Shown: piece after piece, positions 1 through 6,979 of the stretch
How positions within the stretch are numbered: position 1 is the stretch's first letter
How the letters are laid out: each line of letters begins with the position of its first letter
Source: Kiritimatiellota bacterium
Lineage (GTDB): Bacteria; Verrucomicrobiota; Kiritimatiellia; JAAZAB01
Assembly: GCA_008636095.1 (NCBI GenBank)
Contig: VSJD01000077.1
Span: 1 to 10,000 of the forward strand
Reading direction: 5' to 3'
DNA length: 10,000 nucleotides
Notes under the pieces: model-generated
Told to the model about the DNA's origin: nothing
The model's input: only the letters and a program-made list of their open reading frames with translations
Databases searched by the model: none
Position numbers and translations under genes: made by a program

Positions 1-207
1 AAGGTACCCCACTGCCACGCGATTCCGGAAAGCCACCGTGCCTTCGTCCGATTCCAGGTCGCCCAGGATGAGACGGAACAGGGTGGACTTGCCTGATCCG
101 TTTGGTCCGACCAGCCCGATCCGGTCGGATGCCTTCACATGAAACGACACGCCACGGAACAAGGTGCGCTCGCCGTACGATTTACTGAGATGTGAAACGG
201 TGAGCAT
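1..207 (-). CDS. ABC-F family ATP-binding protein, N-terminal part (runs off left edge)
   Basis: The first 69 codons are present, starting at the ATG at 207. The protein begins MLTVSHLSKSYGERTLF and carries a clear Walker A motif, GPNGSGKST, at residues 34-42. It continues through a strand-rich stretch ending VAVGYL at the window edge, where ABC-F proteins usually have a PQ-containing Q-loop. The start, the very early Walker A and the VGYL ending fit soluble ABC-F ATPases (Uup/EttA-like), which bind ribosomes rather than membranes; a transporter ATPase subunit cannot be excluded without the second ATPase domain and linker. The Shine-Dalgarno sequence is weak (GTGG seven bases before ATG). It lies about 260 bp downstream of the URO-D gene block and probably has its own promoter. 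Confidence 0.85.
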   Translation of the reverse strand, partial: MLTVSHLSKSYGERTLFRGVSFHVKASDRIGLVGPNGSGKSTLFRLILGDLESDEGTVAFRNRVAVGYL

Positions 208-257
208 GCAACAACCACTTTAATTCGCCTTTTTTACAGTTTCCAGCCTTTGAGAAC

Positions 258-275
258 CAAGCGACTGAACGCTTG
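258..275. other. 6-bp inverted repeat in the ABC-F leader
   Basis: CAAGCG-ACTGAA-CGCTTG is a perfect 6-bp stem with a 6-nt loop. It sits where the 5' leader of the ABC-F transcript would begin if the candidate promoter at 276-302 is used. It is not followed by a T-run on the minus strand, so it is not a terminator. It could be a leader hairpin or an operator; nothing in the sequence decides between these. Confidence 0.4.
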
Positions 276-302
276 ATTATCACAGATTGGCAGGGGAAAC
301 AA
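276..302 (-). promoter_or_regulatory. candidate extended -10 promoter for the ABC-F gene
   Basis: On the minus strand the 9-mer TGTGATAAT (284 to 276) matches an extended -10 element. A loose -35, TTGTTT (302 to 297), lies 15 bases upstream. The predicted start near 269 would give a leader of roughly 60 nt before the ATG at 207. The -35 spacing is short, so this is a tentative call. Confidence 0.3.
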
Positions 303-367
303 GACGACGATGTGTGCCCTTAGTAAATCTAATTATGGCAAGGGTTGTTGCCGGTGGATGCACCAAT

Positions 368-388
368 GAATTACCCCTCCGGTAATTC
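368..388. repeat. 8-bp perfect inverted repeat, hairpin with CCTCC/GGAGG loop
   Basis: GAATTACC and GGTAATTC pair perfectly across a 5-base loop. On the plus strand TTTTAT follows, which looks terminator-like, but no plus-strand gene lies upstream. On the minus strand it sits about 80 bp beyond the stop of the 335-aa URO-D gene, without a T-run, and its loop reads GGAGG. Apart from this, 208-470 holds the candidate promoter, one other small palindrome and no convincing gene. Confidence 0.45.
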
Positions 389-470
389 TTTTATCACGCG
401 CCCGTTCATGGCTGCCGTGCCTCCGCAAGGATGATTGCAAGCGTCGCTTTTACGCTACATGATTAACCGG

Positions 471-1478
471 TCAGCGTCGCGCCCAGCCGGCGGCAAGCAT
501 GGCCAGATAGTTTTCTACCGGTACATAATCCGCAATACTGTTGCCTGATCCCAAGGCGTAGCCGCCATCCGCGCCACATTCATCAATCAATTGATTGGAA
601 AACCGGGTAATTTCAGCCGGCGAACTTCGGCAGAGACGATCTACATCCAGCCCGCCTAAAATAGCAATGCGGCTGCCGTATTTTTTCTTCGCCTCCTGAA
701 CCGGCATAATTGCATCCTCGTATGAATGTTTGGCGTCTATGCCGACCTGATTGATCAAATCATCCATGATCGCCGCCAGGTTGCCGCAGGAATGCATCAG
801 GCAGGGTTTGTCGTAGCGATGCGCAATTTCAACCAGTTTTTTATGCCATGGAAATACGAATTCCCTTAAATCATCGGGGGCGATCAGGGTTTGCGTCTTA
901 AAACCCAGATCATCACTGATGACCACGGCGCCGACGTCTTTAATCCGTGCCATCCCTTCATAAATATGAAGATATAAACGTCCGATCCGGTCAAACAAGT
1001 CGGCCACCAAGCGACGATCATCCGCCAGAAAAAAACAAAGGGTTTCGTAGCCGCACAACTGTTCGGCCATTTCGAAAATTCCGCCGGTCTGACCGATCAT
1101 CTTCATGCCGGACGGCAGGACCTTGCCAACCTCCTCAAATTCGGTGAATGTAACCTGAGCAGGTTTTGGCCATTCATAGGTTTCAAAACCGGCCCGGTCC
1201 TGAACGGGATACCCCTCCCGCCGGTCAACGAGATTGCCCCGTTTCGCCGGCACCCCCGGCCATACCGGCACATAGTCATAACCGGCCCGGTAATAAAATT
1301 CCACGGTGTCGATCCGCGTTGTAACCTTCTTGCCCAGGAGGCGTTCCATGACCGGGGTATTGGCGAATAGCTCATAGAATGGAACATAAGCCGGCTTGCC
1401 GTCCCGGAACAGCACCTGGCGCAGTTGTGTGAAATCCGGATTGGGCTTGATGCCAATCGAGTCCAGTGTCTTGCTCAT
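471..1478 (-). CDS. URO-D superfamily protein (uroporphyrinogen decarboxylase / corrinoid methyltransferase-like), 335 aa
   Basis: The fold family is recognisable from the C-terminal half: CLMHSCGN at residues 226-233, then a strand-helix pattern leading to AILGGLDVDRL at 272-282 and ALGSGNSI at 308-315. Family members are either uroporphyrinogen III decarboxylases or Zn-dependent methyltransferases acting on corrinoid or thiol substrates. The H-x-C-G motif (H229, C231) matches the first two zinc ligands of MtaA/MtbA-type enzymes. Serine (S311) stands where those enzymes usually have the third ligand, cysteine. Haem synthesis is unlikely, because two more paralogues lie alongside and no hem genes are present. 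The ATG at 1478 has a strong GGAGG (1483-1487) upstream; the stop is TGA. It is the last gene of the minus-strand block, 73 bp after the 386-aa paralogue. The substrate is unknown. Confidence 0.85.
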   Translation of the reverse strand: MSKTLDSIGIKPNPDFTQLRQVLFRDGKPAYVPFYELFANTPVMERLLGKKVTTRIDTVEFYYRAGYDYVPVWPGVPAKRGNLVDRREGYPVQDRAGFETYEWPKPAQVTFTEFEEVGKVLPSGMKMIGQTGGIFEMAEQLCGYETLCFFLADDRRLVADLFDRIGRLYLHIYEGMARIKDVGAVVISDDLGFKTQTLIAPDDLREFVFPWHKKLVEIAHRYDKPCLMHSCGNLAAIMDDLINQVGIDAKHSYEDAIMPVQEAKKKYGSRIAILGGLDVDRLCRSSPAEITRFSNQLIDECGADGGYALGSGNSIADYVPVENYLAMLAAGWARR

Positions 1479-1551
1479 TAATCCTCCTGCGTGTTGTCCT
1501 TCAGGCGATTTGATCTTTACGAGTTTTTATTTAATGTCGCACAGGGCCGGC

Positions 1552-2712
1552 TCAACCGTGGTAAGACTTGGCGGCGTCATAGAGTGCCAGGACATTCTCC
1601 GGGGGCGTGCCGTGTAAAATTGAATTGGCGGTGGCGGCCACGATCCGGGGCGCGGCGGCCCGCATACATTCAGTGATCCGGTCCCGGATTTGCTGCGGTG
1701 TTCCACGCATCATTAAGTCACAACTGACGTTTCCCATCAGGACCAGCTCAGGAAACCGGGAACGCAGTTCATCAAAACGCATGCCCGCGTCATAATCACA
1801 TTCATAATAGGCATGCGGCTTGGCCCAGCCGAACAGGGAATCCGCCACCGGCCATAAGTTACCGTCGGAACGCATGATATAATATAAGCCCAGTTCCCGG
1901 CACTTATCGAAAATTTTCTTCCAGCGCGGGGCCATGATATTCTTGAAAAAAACAGGCGAGTAAATCGGGCCGGTATTAAACGCAAAATCACCGCCTCCAT
2001 TGACCAGCACAACCCCGGCTTTTTTCTGGGCCTCAAGATGCGCCAGGATACTTCGAATGTTCAAATCAAGCCATTCGCCGATCAGGTCCGGTTCCAATGC
2101 GGTGGCTTCGAGCCAGCCGGTCTTCATTGGTATAGCCATACCGGATGATCCCGCCACCACAAATTCATTTCCCAGCTCACGCTGTGACCGCTCCAGAAAC
2201 GGATCCAGGACCAGGGGCGTCGGGGACGCCGACGAAGCTTCTTTCAAAGTCCGGCGGATATATTCACACACCTCGTCGCAGCTATCCCATGATTGGCTGG
2301 ATTTCACCAGGCCATAGGTTCTGGATGCCGGGTCAAATTGATACAGGCTCCAGTCTCCGTCCGGGTTGCCGTAAAGAAAAGTGTATTCGTCAACCTGCCG
2401 TATGGGGCGCGCATTCATCCTCCACGGCAGATAAAAAATATCAAAATCAAAATACCGATGGAGCGCGATCGTATCCTGATAAACCTGTTCCACGAAGTCC
2501 TCGTGGGCTGCTTCGCCTTTCAACCAGGCCAGTGATTCCTCATAATGCAATTCAGTCGAACCGACATGCACGGACCGGCCCAGAATGGCTCCGGCCACGG
2601 AAGAAGCAAACGCCTGCTCACCGATCGGGATTCGATCGGGCCATTCTCCCGAAAAAACCGCATGAATTCGCCGGTGACGCGCACCGGGGGCTACCTGTTT
2701 TTGCTGAAACAT
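1552..2712 (-). CDS. URO-D superfamily protein lacking the HxCG motif, 386 aa
   Basis: Overall architecture matches the URO-D fold: an N-terminal FSGEWPDRIPIGEQ segment (residues 20-33), a central KKAGVVLVNGGGDFAFNTG stretch (230-248) and a C-terminal ELVLMGNVSCDLMMRG block (322-337) equivalent to the GGLD region of relatives. At the position where relatives carry H-x-C-G, this protein reads YYIMRSDGN (277-285), so both metal ligands are replaced (R281, D283). It therefore either uses a metal-free mechanism, as true URO-D does, or has a different or lost activity. The start ATG at 2712 is the first in frame and has only a weak GAG-type ribosome site; the stop is TGA. It lies 36 bp after the 401-aa paralogue, consistent with one operon. 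Confidence 0.8.
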   Translation of the reverse strand: MFQQKQVAPGARHRRIHAVFSGEWPDRIPIGEQAFASSVAGAILGRSVHVGSTELHYEESLAWLKGEAAHEDFVEQVYQDTIALHRYFDFDIFYLPWRMNARPIRQVDEYTFLYGNPDGDWSLYQFDPASRTYGLVKSSQSWDSCDEVCEYIRRTLKEASSASPTPLVLDPFLERSQRELGNEFVVAGSSGMAIPMKTGWLEATALEPDLIGEWLDLNIRSILAHLEAQKKAGVVLVNGGGDFAFNTGPIYSPVFFKNIMAPRWKKIFDKCRELGLYYIMRSDGNLWPVADSLFGWAKPHAYYECDYDAGMRFDELRSRFPELVLMGNVSCDLMMRGTPQQIRDRITECMRAAAPRIVAATANSILHGTPPENVLALYDAAKSYHG

Positions 2713-2748
2713 AATATGATCTCATTATGATTACTCAAATTTAGCGAA

Positions 2749-3954
2749 TCAACAATGCTGTGTTTTATATCTCCCGAATTCCTTGCCGGCTGCGTACATC
2801 GCCTCGATGTTTTCGATCGGCGTGCAGGGTGCCAGGTTGTTGGCCTCCCGCAGGACGAACCGGCCGCCTTCCATGATGCCTGATGCGCAGATCCGCATGA
2901 CCTCTTTGCGGATCTGCTCCGGCTTGCCGTCCTTAAGCAGCATGATCGTGGGTCCGCCGTTAATCTGCACGTTCGGCCCGAGTTCCTGACGCATTTTACC
3001 AAAATCCACCGGAAATCCGGTGTCGAATGATTGCACGTTCAAGTGGTCACGCAAGAACTTGAAATGCCGGGTGGCATCGCCGCACAAATGGATGGATACG
3101 GGACTTCCGTCGCTGAATTCGTCAAACATGCGCTTGTGATACGGAAAGACAAACTGCTCGTAATCCCGGGTAGAGATCATGGCGATGGCGTCGTCGGCAA
3201 ACCCCCAGGATCCTTTGAATTTACCCTTGTCCAGCGCATCCGGGTTGCGCGCCCAGCGCCACTGACGGATGGCCTTAATCCGCCGGATGGTATTTTCGGT
3301 GATGAAGGACATGAGATCGTGGTAATACTTCGGATCCTCGTACATATCGAGGCAGACCTCGGCAGCGCCGCGTAGTTTATAGGCCACGTCAAAAGGACCG
3401 TCGGTCCCCTCCCCCGGAATCGTGACCGGCGGCTTGACGGGTAAGCCCTCAAATTCCATCCGGGGGCATTGCGCGTGCATGTAGTCGAAGAACTCCATGG
3501 CTCGGCCCAGCAGTCCGCCGTGCAGGGCATCCGGCTCCTTGAGCTGGTAGAGCTTGCTTTTGTCCTCCTTCAGTATTTCACTGGTGTCCGGTACGTCATT
3601 ACCGAAATAATGCAGGGGACAACCCAGCCACCCCGCCTCGTAGGAGTTCTGGAAATCAACGCAGACCTGCCAGCCGTTTTTGGGCGGGCCCATTTCGTTG
3701 TCGCAGACCAGGTTATACCGGCACCATTTCTGGAAAGCCAGCTGGCACTCGATCTGCGCCTTGGGATTCTTGAAAAAGTCTTCAAAGATATGGCCGGTGG
3801 TATTGATCTCCGGATTTTGGAATAAATTACGAATACTACCGGCGGCCGTAATCGGAATCCGGATGGGCTTGCGCTGGTAGAAGGCGTCCCAGACTTTGCG
3901 GCATTCCTCATTGTGTCGCTCGAAGTCTATTTTCCGTTTTAAGAAACTGCCCAT
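2749..3954 (-). CDS. URO-D superfamily protein, 401 aa
   Basis: This is the longest of the three paralogues. The N-terminus has RKPIRIPITAAG (residues 28-39), the usual position of the arginine-rich URO-D entry strand. The catalytic half shows VSIHLCGDATRHF (286-298) with an intact H-x-C-G (H289, C291), then NVQINGGPTIMLLKDG (328-343) and a C-terminal LAPCTPIENIEAM (374-386). These features fit corrinoid or thiol methyltransferase-like members better than haem URO-D, but the substrate cannot be read from the sequence. The start ATG at 3954 has AAAGGA (3962-3967) seven bases upstream; the stop is TGA. It begins 24 bp after the stop of the broken oxidoreductase, the spacing expected for an original operon with that gene. 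Confidence 0.85.
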   Translation of the reverse strand: MGSFLKRKIDFERHNEECRKVWDAFYQRKPIRIPITAAGSIRNLFQNPEINTTGHIFEDFFKNPKAQIECQLAFQKWCRYNLVCDNEMGPPKNGWQVCVDFQNSYEAGWLGCPLHYFGNDVPDTSEILKEDKSKLYQLKEPDALHGGLLGRAMEFFDYMHAQCPRMEFEGLPVKPPVTIPGEGTDGPFDVAYKLRGAAEVCLDMYEDPKYYHDLMSFITENTIRRIKAIRQWRWARNPDALDKGKFKGSWGFADDAIAMISTRDYEQFVFPYHKRMFDEFSDGSPVSIHLCGDATRHFKFLRDHLNVQSFDTGFPVDFGKMRQELGPNVQINGGPTIMLLKDGKPEQIRKEVMRICASGIMEGGRFVLREANNLAPCTPIENIEAMYAAGKEFGRYKTQHC

Positions 3955-3978
3955 ATCGATTTCCTTTCTAATGAATCA

Positions 3979-4230
3979 TCAGTTCAACCGGATTACCTTG
4001 CCTTGCATCGAAGATCGATAAATACCATCCAGCATCTTTAATAAATCCAATCCCGGGCTGGCCGGGGCAAGCGACTGCGCATCATTGATGATCCATTCCG
4101 CAAAATACTGGAATTACGACGGGTACTTTGATTCTTCAAGACCCGGTGTCTCCGCCGCCGTTAATAGAACAATAATTTTTTCATCAAGACCAGCAATTTT
4201 CAGTTATCCATCGCTACAAACAACTCGGGG
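3979..4230 (-). pseudogene. C-terminal remnant of a Gfo/Idh/MocA-type oxidoreductase with two in-frame TAA codons
   Basis: Reading minus-strand codons directly after the TAG of the 842-aa gene gives PRVVCSDG, a TAA (4206-4204), then a 29-codon open stretch including LKIAGLDEKIIVLL and ETPGLEESKYPS. A second TAA (4116-4114) follows, then 44 codons including FQYFAEWIINDAQ, LDLLKMLDGIYRSSMQGK and VIRLN before TGA. The DLLKMLDGIYRSS end is characteristic of C-termini of Gfo/Idh/MocA NAD-dependent sugar or inositol dehydrogenases. The frame stays coding-like across both stops, which suggests recent point mutation (for example from tyrosine codons) rather than random sequence. There is no start codon and no upstream half of the gene here; the matching N-terminal piece is at 6767-6959. 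The family call rests on recognition of short motifs, without alignment. Confidence 0.65.
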
Positions 4231-6759
4231 CTATCTGGCCTTCAGGTGGATCGCGATTAGATCGTGGGCGGCAATCACGGTTTCGATTTCGGCCGGGTTG
4301 GAAAAGCGGCGTCCCGATTCGAAATCGTACGCTTCGTAACGGAACGGGACCGGCGTTCCCACTCGATTGCCATCGTTATCTCCCACCTCGACTTGTGAGA
4401 TGCGCACGTTTTGCGGGTGGGGAGAATCATTGAAAACAAAAATGGCGCGATCATCTCCCTTGATCCAAACCGCGTAAGGAAGCGGTTTGTCGAGGCGGAC
4501 GAGATAGTCCGTTCGAGTTCCATTCACGAAGAACTCTTCGAAATTCGCGACGAGTTCAACGCCTTCGCGGACCAGGGACCAGGTCTGGGCATCGAACGTC
4601 GGCAACCAGATGTAGATTTGCACGCCATCTGCGTGACAGTACGCGATTGCTTCGACGAGGTGGTTTTTGGCAAGCACATACCGCGGTGCTTGGTCCCAGT
4701 TTGAAATCGCGCTCAAGACTGGAACGCGTCTTTTGGTTTGCGCGCCAAGGGACGAGCGCATGAGTTCGACATCGGCTCTGCCCAGCAGCCCCGTCAACGG
4801 CCAATGCGGCCGGCAGTAAACGTCAATCACGCGGCCCGCTTCGGGGGGGTAGACGCCGAAAAATTCGCAATCGCGCCAGCGATTGCCTTTCACAAAGCAG
4901 ACGCTTCCGCTATAAAGATAGAACTCCGCCGCCGGGTTTGCTTCGCGGACGGCTTTGCGAATGCTATCCCAATACTCTGCCGTTTGGTGCCCGCGAAACT
5001 TGCACCAGGCAAGCGGCTGTTGGCTGAGGATGGCCCCAGCCGCTCCTGAGAGCTTGGCGTAAGGATAGCCAGGCTGAATTGGTTGGGCGTACGCGGTTAC
5101 TTCCTCCAGTTTCGCTGCCTCAACGAATTTCCGAAAGGCTTCGACACATTCAGGACAGAAGCAGCGGGCTTGTTTGAGCCGAAAATTTTTGCCATCATAG
5201 GCCAGGCCCAGGAAACTTCCGATTTCATAATCGTAGAACACGCCGTCCCAATGATTGATCTCCGCTGCTTTGGTCAAGAAGATGAGCCACTTTTGCCAAA
5301 AGTCGCATTGATTGCTGAGCATCTTTTGAGGACACAGCATTGATTCCGATTCGTTGCCATGGGTAGAAACGGCGGGTTTACCCACGGCGCTCATGGCGTG
5401 GAATTCGGGATTTTCCTGCAAATAGGCCTTTAGCCCCGTTGCCAGTTCGCTACCCACGTAAGGAAAAATCTGCAGGCCGGCTTTGCGCAGCTTTGCCTCC
5501 AGCGGGTTTTTCGCGGGGGTGCTTTCGACATTGCCATTGCACGATGGGTGCCAGGGCGAGGAAACCAGTTTTGTAAAATGAGCTTTCACTCCCGCCGCTT
5601 TGGTGATGTCAATCAAGGCGTTTTGCACATCTTCGGTTTGGAAGCCAAGGCCTTCCTCCGCTTGGGACCAAATGGCCACCTGAAGTTTTCGCGGCGTTTT
5701 AGGCAAGCGCGGAACCACCTTGATTGGCAGTTCTTCTTCGGAACACCGGACGGCCGTACCGGCCTCTTCAAATTCGTAATGGCACGAAAGCCTTAGTTCC
5801 TTCTGCGGGCTTTCTTTGAGTCGCAAAAACACCGGAGCCCAGACGTATTCCGGGGCGGACGCCAGCACGCGTGAACGCGCTCGAAGCTTGAATAAGTATT
5901 TTGTTTGGGGCCGTAGCACAATGGTCCCCAAGACCATTTTTTGCTGAATCTTGCGCTGACTTTCGGGAATGCTCAAGCGCATGAAACCGTGCTCCCCTTC
6001 GCGTTCGAAAGTCAGCGATGCGGTGGACGAAACATTTTGAGGAAGCCCCTCTTTAAAGTTACAGCTGAAATTGGTTTCCCATCCATACGATCCCTCGCTC
6101 TGAATCTCGACCTGGTCAAGATCAACGGTTCCATAGCTCTGTTCGACTGCCGTGCTGCCGAAGAGTGCGGGCCAACGCATGAGCGAAATAATTACATCGC
6201 GCGGCTGTAAATCTTCGGCGAAATATTCGGCCCGGTATTCCGTCCACTCCTCAGAATTGCCAATATCAATCAAGGGGCGGTGCAGGTAACGATCTTTTCC
6301 GCTGAGCCAGAGACTTACACCAGTTATGCCCACGCCCGCGTAAGAAAGCGTATAGCGGTTGCGTCCGTCATTGGTCTTTTCGTGTGCAATCTTGGTCGGA
6401 TACAACGATGCGGTAAGGGATCCGCTGAACTCCTGGTTGAGGCGCCAAGGAGGCGTGAGCAGCTCGATTTCGGCCGGAACGGTAAGAATGTATCGAAAGT
6501 TTGTGATTTTTGACGGGTTCTTCCATCCGGACATTGGCAAGCGAAGATATTGAACCGTGTTTTCCGGGAACAGCAGGGGCCGCTTGAGCCAGAATATATC
6601 GACCTCGTTTGAGGATATTTCCGCCTTGACCGCCAGATTGCCTGCCATCAGAAGAGCCAAGCTGAAACCGATGATTCGAGTGGGTCTTGCAAAACTCCCC
6701 CAAACAGGTGAATTAAGCGTTCTTGAATTGCCAACTGAATTTCTTCGTCGAGTATACAT
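4231..6759 (-). CDS. large secreted glycoside hydrolase-like protein, 842 aa
   Basis: The N-terminus has basic residues, a hydrophobic stretch (RIIGFSLALLMAG, 28-40) and a likely signal peptidase site after AVKA (46), so the protein is probably exported. Residues about 50-350 look like beta-sandwich modules similar to carbohydrate-binding domains (for example IDIGNSEEWTEYRAEYF, 164-180). From about 358 a TIM-barrel-like region begins. Its centre reads WDGVFYDYEIGS (504-515), with D510 and E512 as candidate acidic residues. The cysteine motif CFCPECVEAFRKF (533-545) resembles that of several uncharacterised glycosidase-like families. A C-terminal beta domain (IFVFNDSPHPQNVRI, 773-787) ends the protein. 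The substrate and exact family are not recognised. The start ATG at 6759 is the first in frame; its ribosome site is poor (GAG about ten bases upstream). The stop is TAG, unlike the TGA of the URO-D genes. CCGG occurs 13 times, against about 58 times in 3.4 kb of URO-D genes (hand count). Confidence 0.75.
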   Translation of the reverse strand: MYTRRRNSVGNSRTLNSPVWGSFARPTRIIGFSLALLMAGNLAVKAEISSNEVDIFWLKRPLLFPENTVQYLRLPMSGWKNPSKITNFRYILTVPAEIELLTPPWRLNQEFSGSLTASLYPTKIAHEKTNDGRNRYTLSYAGVGITGVSLWLSGKDRYLHRPLIDIGNSEEWTEYRAEYFAEDLQPRDVIISLMRWPALFGSTAVEQSYGTVDLDQVEIQSEGSYGWETNFSCNFKEGLPQNVSSTASLTFEREGEHGFMRLSIPESQRKIQQKMVLGTIVLRPQTKYLFKLRARSRVLASAPEYVWAPVFLRLKESPQKELRLSCHYEFEEAGTAVRCSEEELPIKVVPRLPKTPRKLQVAIWSQAEEGLGFQTEDVQNALIDITKAAGVKAHFTKLVSSPWHPSCNGNVESTPAKNPLEAKLRKAGLQIFPYVGSELATGLKAYLQENPEFHAMSAVGKPAVSTHGNESESMLCPQKMLSNQCDFWQKWLIFLTKAAEINHWDGVFYDYEIGSFLGLAYDGKNFRLKQARCFCPECVEAFRKFVEAAKLEEVTAYAQPIQPGYPYAKLSGAAGAILSQQPLAWCKFRGHQTAEYWDSIRKAVREANPAAEFYLYSGSVCFVKGNRWRDCEFFGVYPPEAGRVIDVYCRPHWPLTGLLGRADVELMRSSLGAQTKRRVPVLSAISNWDQAPRYVLAKNHLVEAIAYCHADGVQIYIWLPTFDAQTWSLVREGVELVANFEEFFVNGTRTDYLVRLDKPLPYAVWIKGDDRAIFVFNDSPHPQNVRISQVEVGDNDGNRVGTPVPFRYEAYDFESGRRFSNPAEIETVIAAHDLIAIHLKAR

Positions 6760-6766
6760 ATCTGGT

Positions 6767-6959
6767 TTACTCTTTTAGGTTTGCTTTATGTTCGCTGTTA
6801 TCTTCTTTTGTTATCCTGGCTTCTTCTCCATTTTTTTTCAGACGTTCTTCATTGGCGTCGTACAAAGAAAGCGACAATCTCCGCATCCTTGGTCGATTTG
6901 AAACTGTCAAGATGCCATTTGCCGATGCCCAGTCCGATAATGCCAACTTTAACTTTGTT
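6767..6959 (-). pseudogene. N-terminal remnant of a Gfo/Idh/MocA-type oxidoreductase (frameshifted, no start codon)
   Basis: Minus-strand codons from 6959 read NKVKVGIIGLGIGKWHLDSF and then KSTKDAEIVAF. This is a classic Rossmann-fold opening with the GLGIGKWH dinucleotide loop typical of Gfo/Idh/MocA dehydrogenases. The frame then closes at a TGA, but a shifted frame continues with YDANEERLKKNGEEARIT, the expected sequence after the second beta strand. A single small indel near 6870 therefore broke the gene. Homology fades before the TAA at 6769-6767, eight bases upstream of the 842-aa ATG. No ATG, GTG or TTG is suitably placed after the ribosome-site-like GGAG, so the start also appears lost. 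It directly follows the TIM-barrel isomerase, a common partner of such dehydrogenases. Confidence 0.7.
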
Positions 6960-6979
6960 CGCTTTTTCTCCGTCCCAGC

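Noticed and set aside
312..412. Short reading frames following GGAGG near 380 and 415 on the minus strand, possible leader peptides of the ABC-F gene
   Set aside because: They are 12-28 codons long with non-ATG or poorly spaced starts and no regulatory peptide pattern; the support is no better than chance.
438..448. AAGCGTCGCTT palindrome as terminator for the URO-D block
   Set aside because: The single-base loop is too small to fold as written and no T-run follows on the minus strand.
2145..2714. 189-codon plus-strand frame inside the middle URO-D gene
   Set aside because: It lies entirely opposite a well-supported coding sequence, has no domain-like pattern and no ribosome site; it is an antisense shadow of the GC-rich gene.
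3979..4233. Reassignment of TAA to tyrosine
   Set aside because: The TIM-barrel isomerase ends correctly at TAA (6982-6980), and the matching N-terminal remnant is also damaged by a frameshift and start loss, so pseudogene decay explains the stops.
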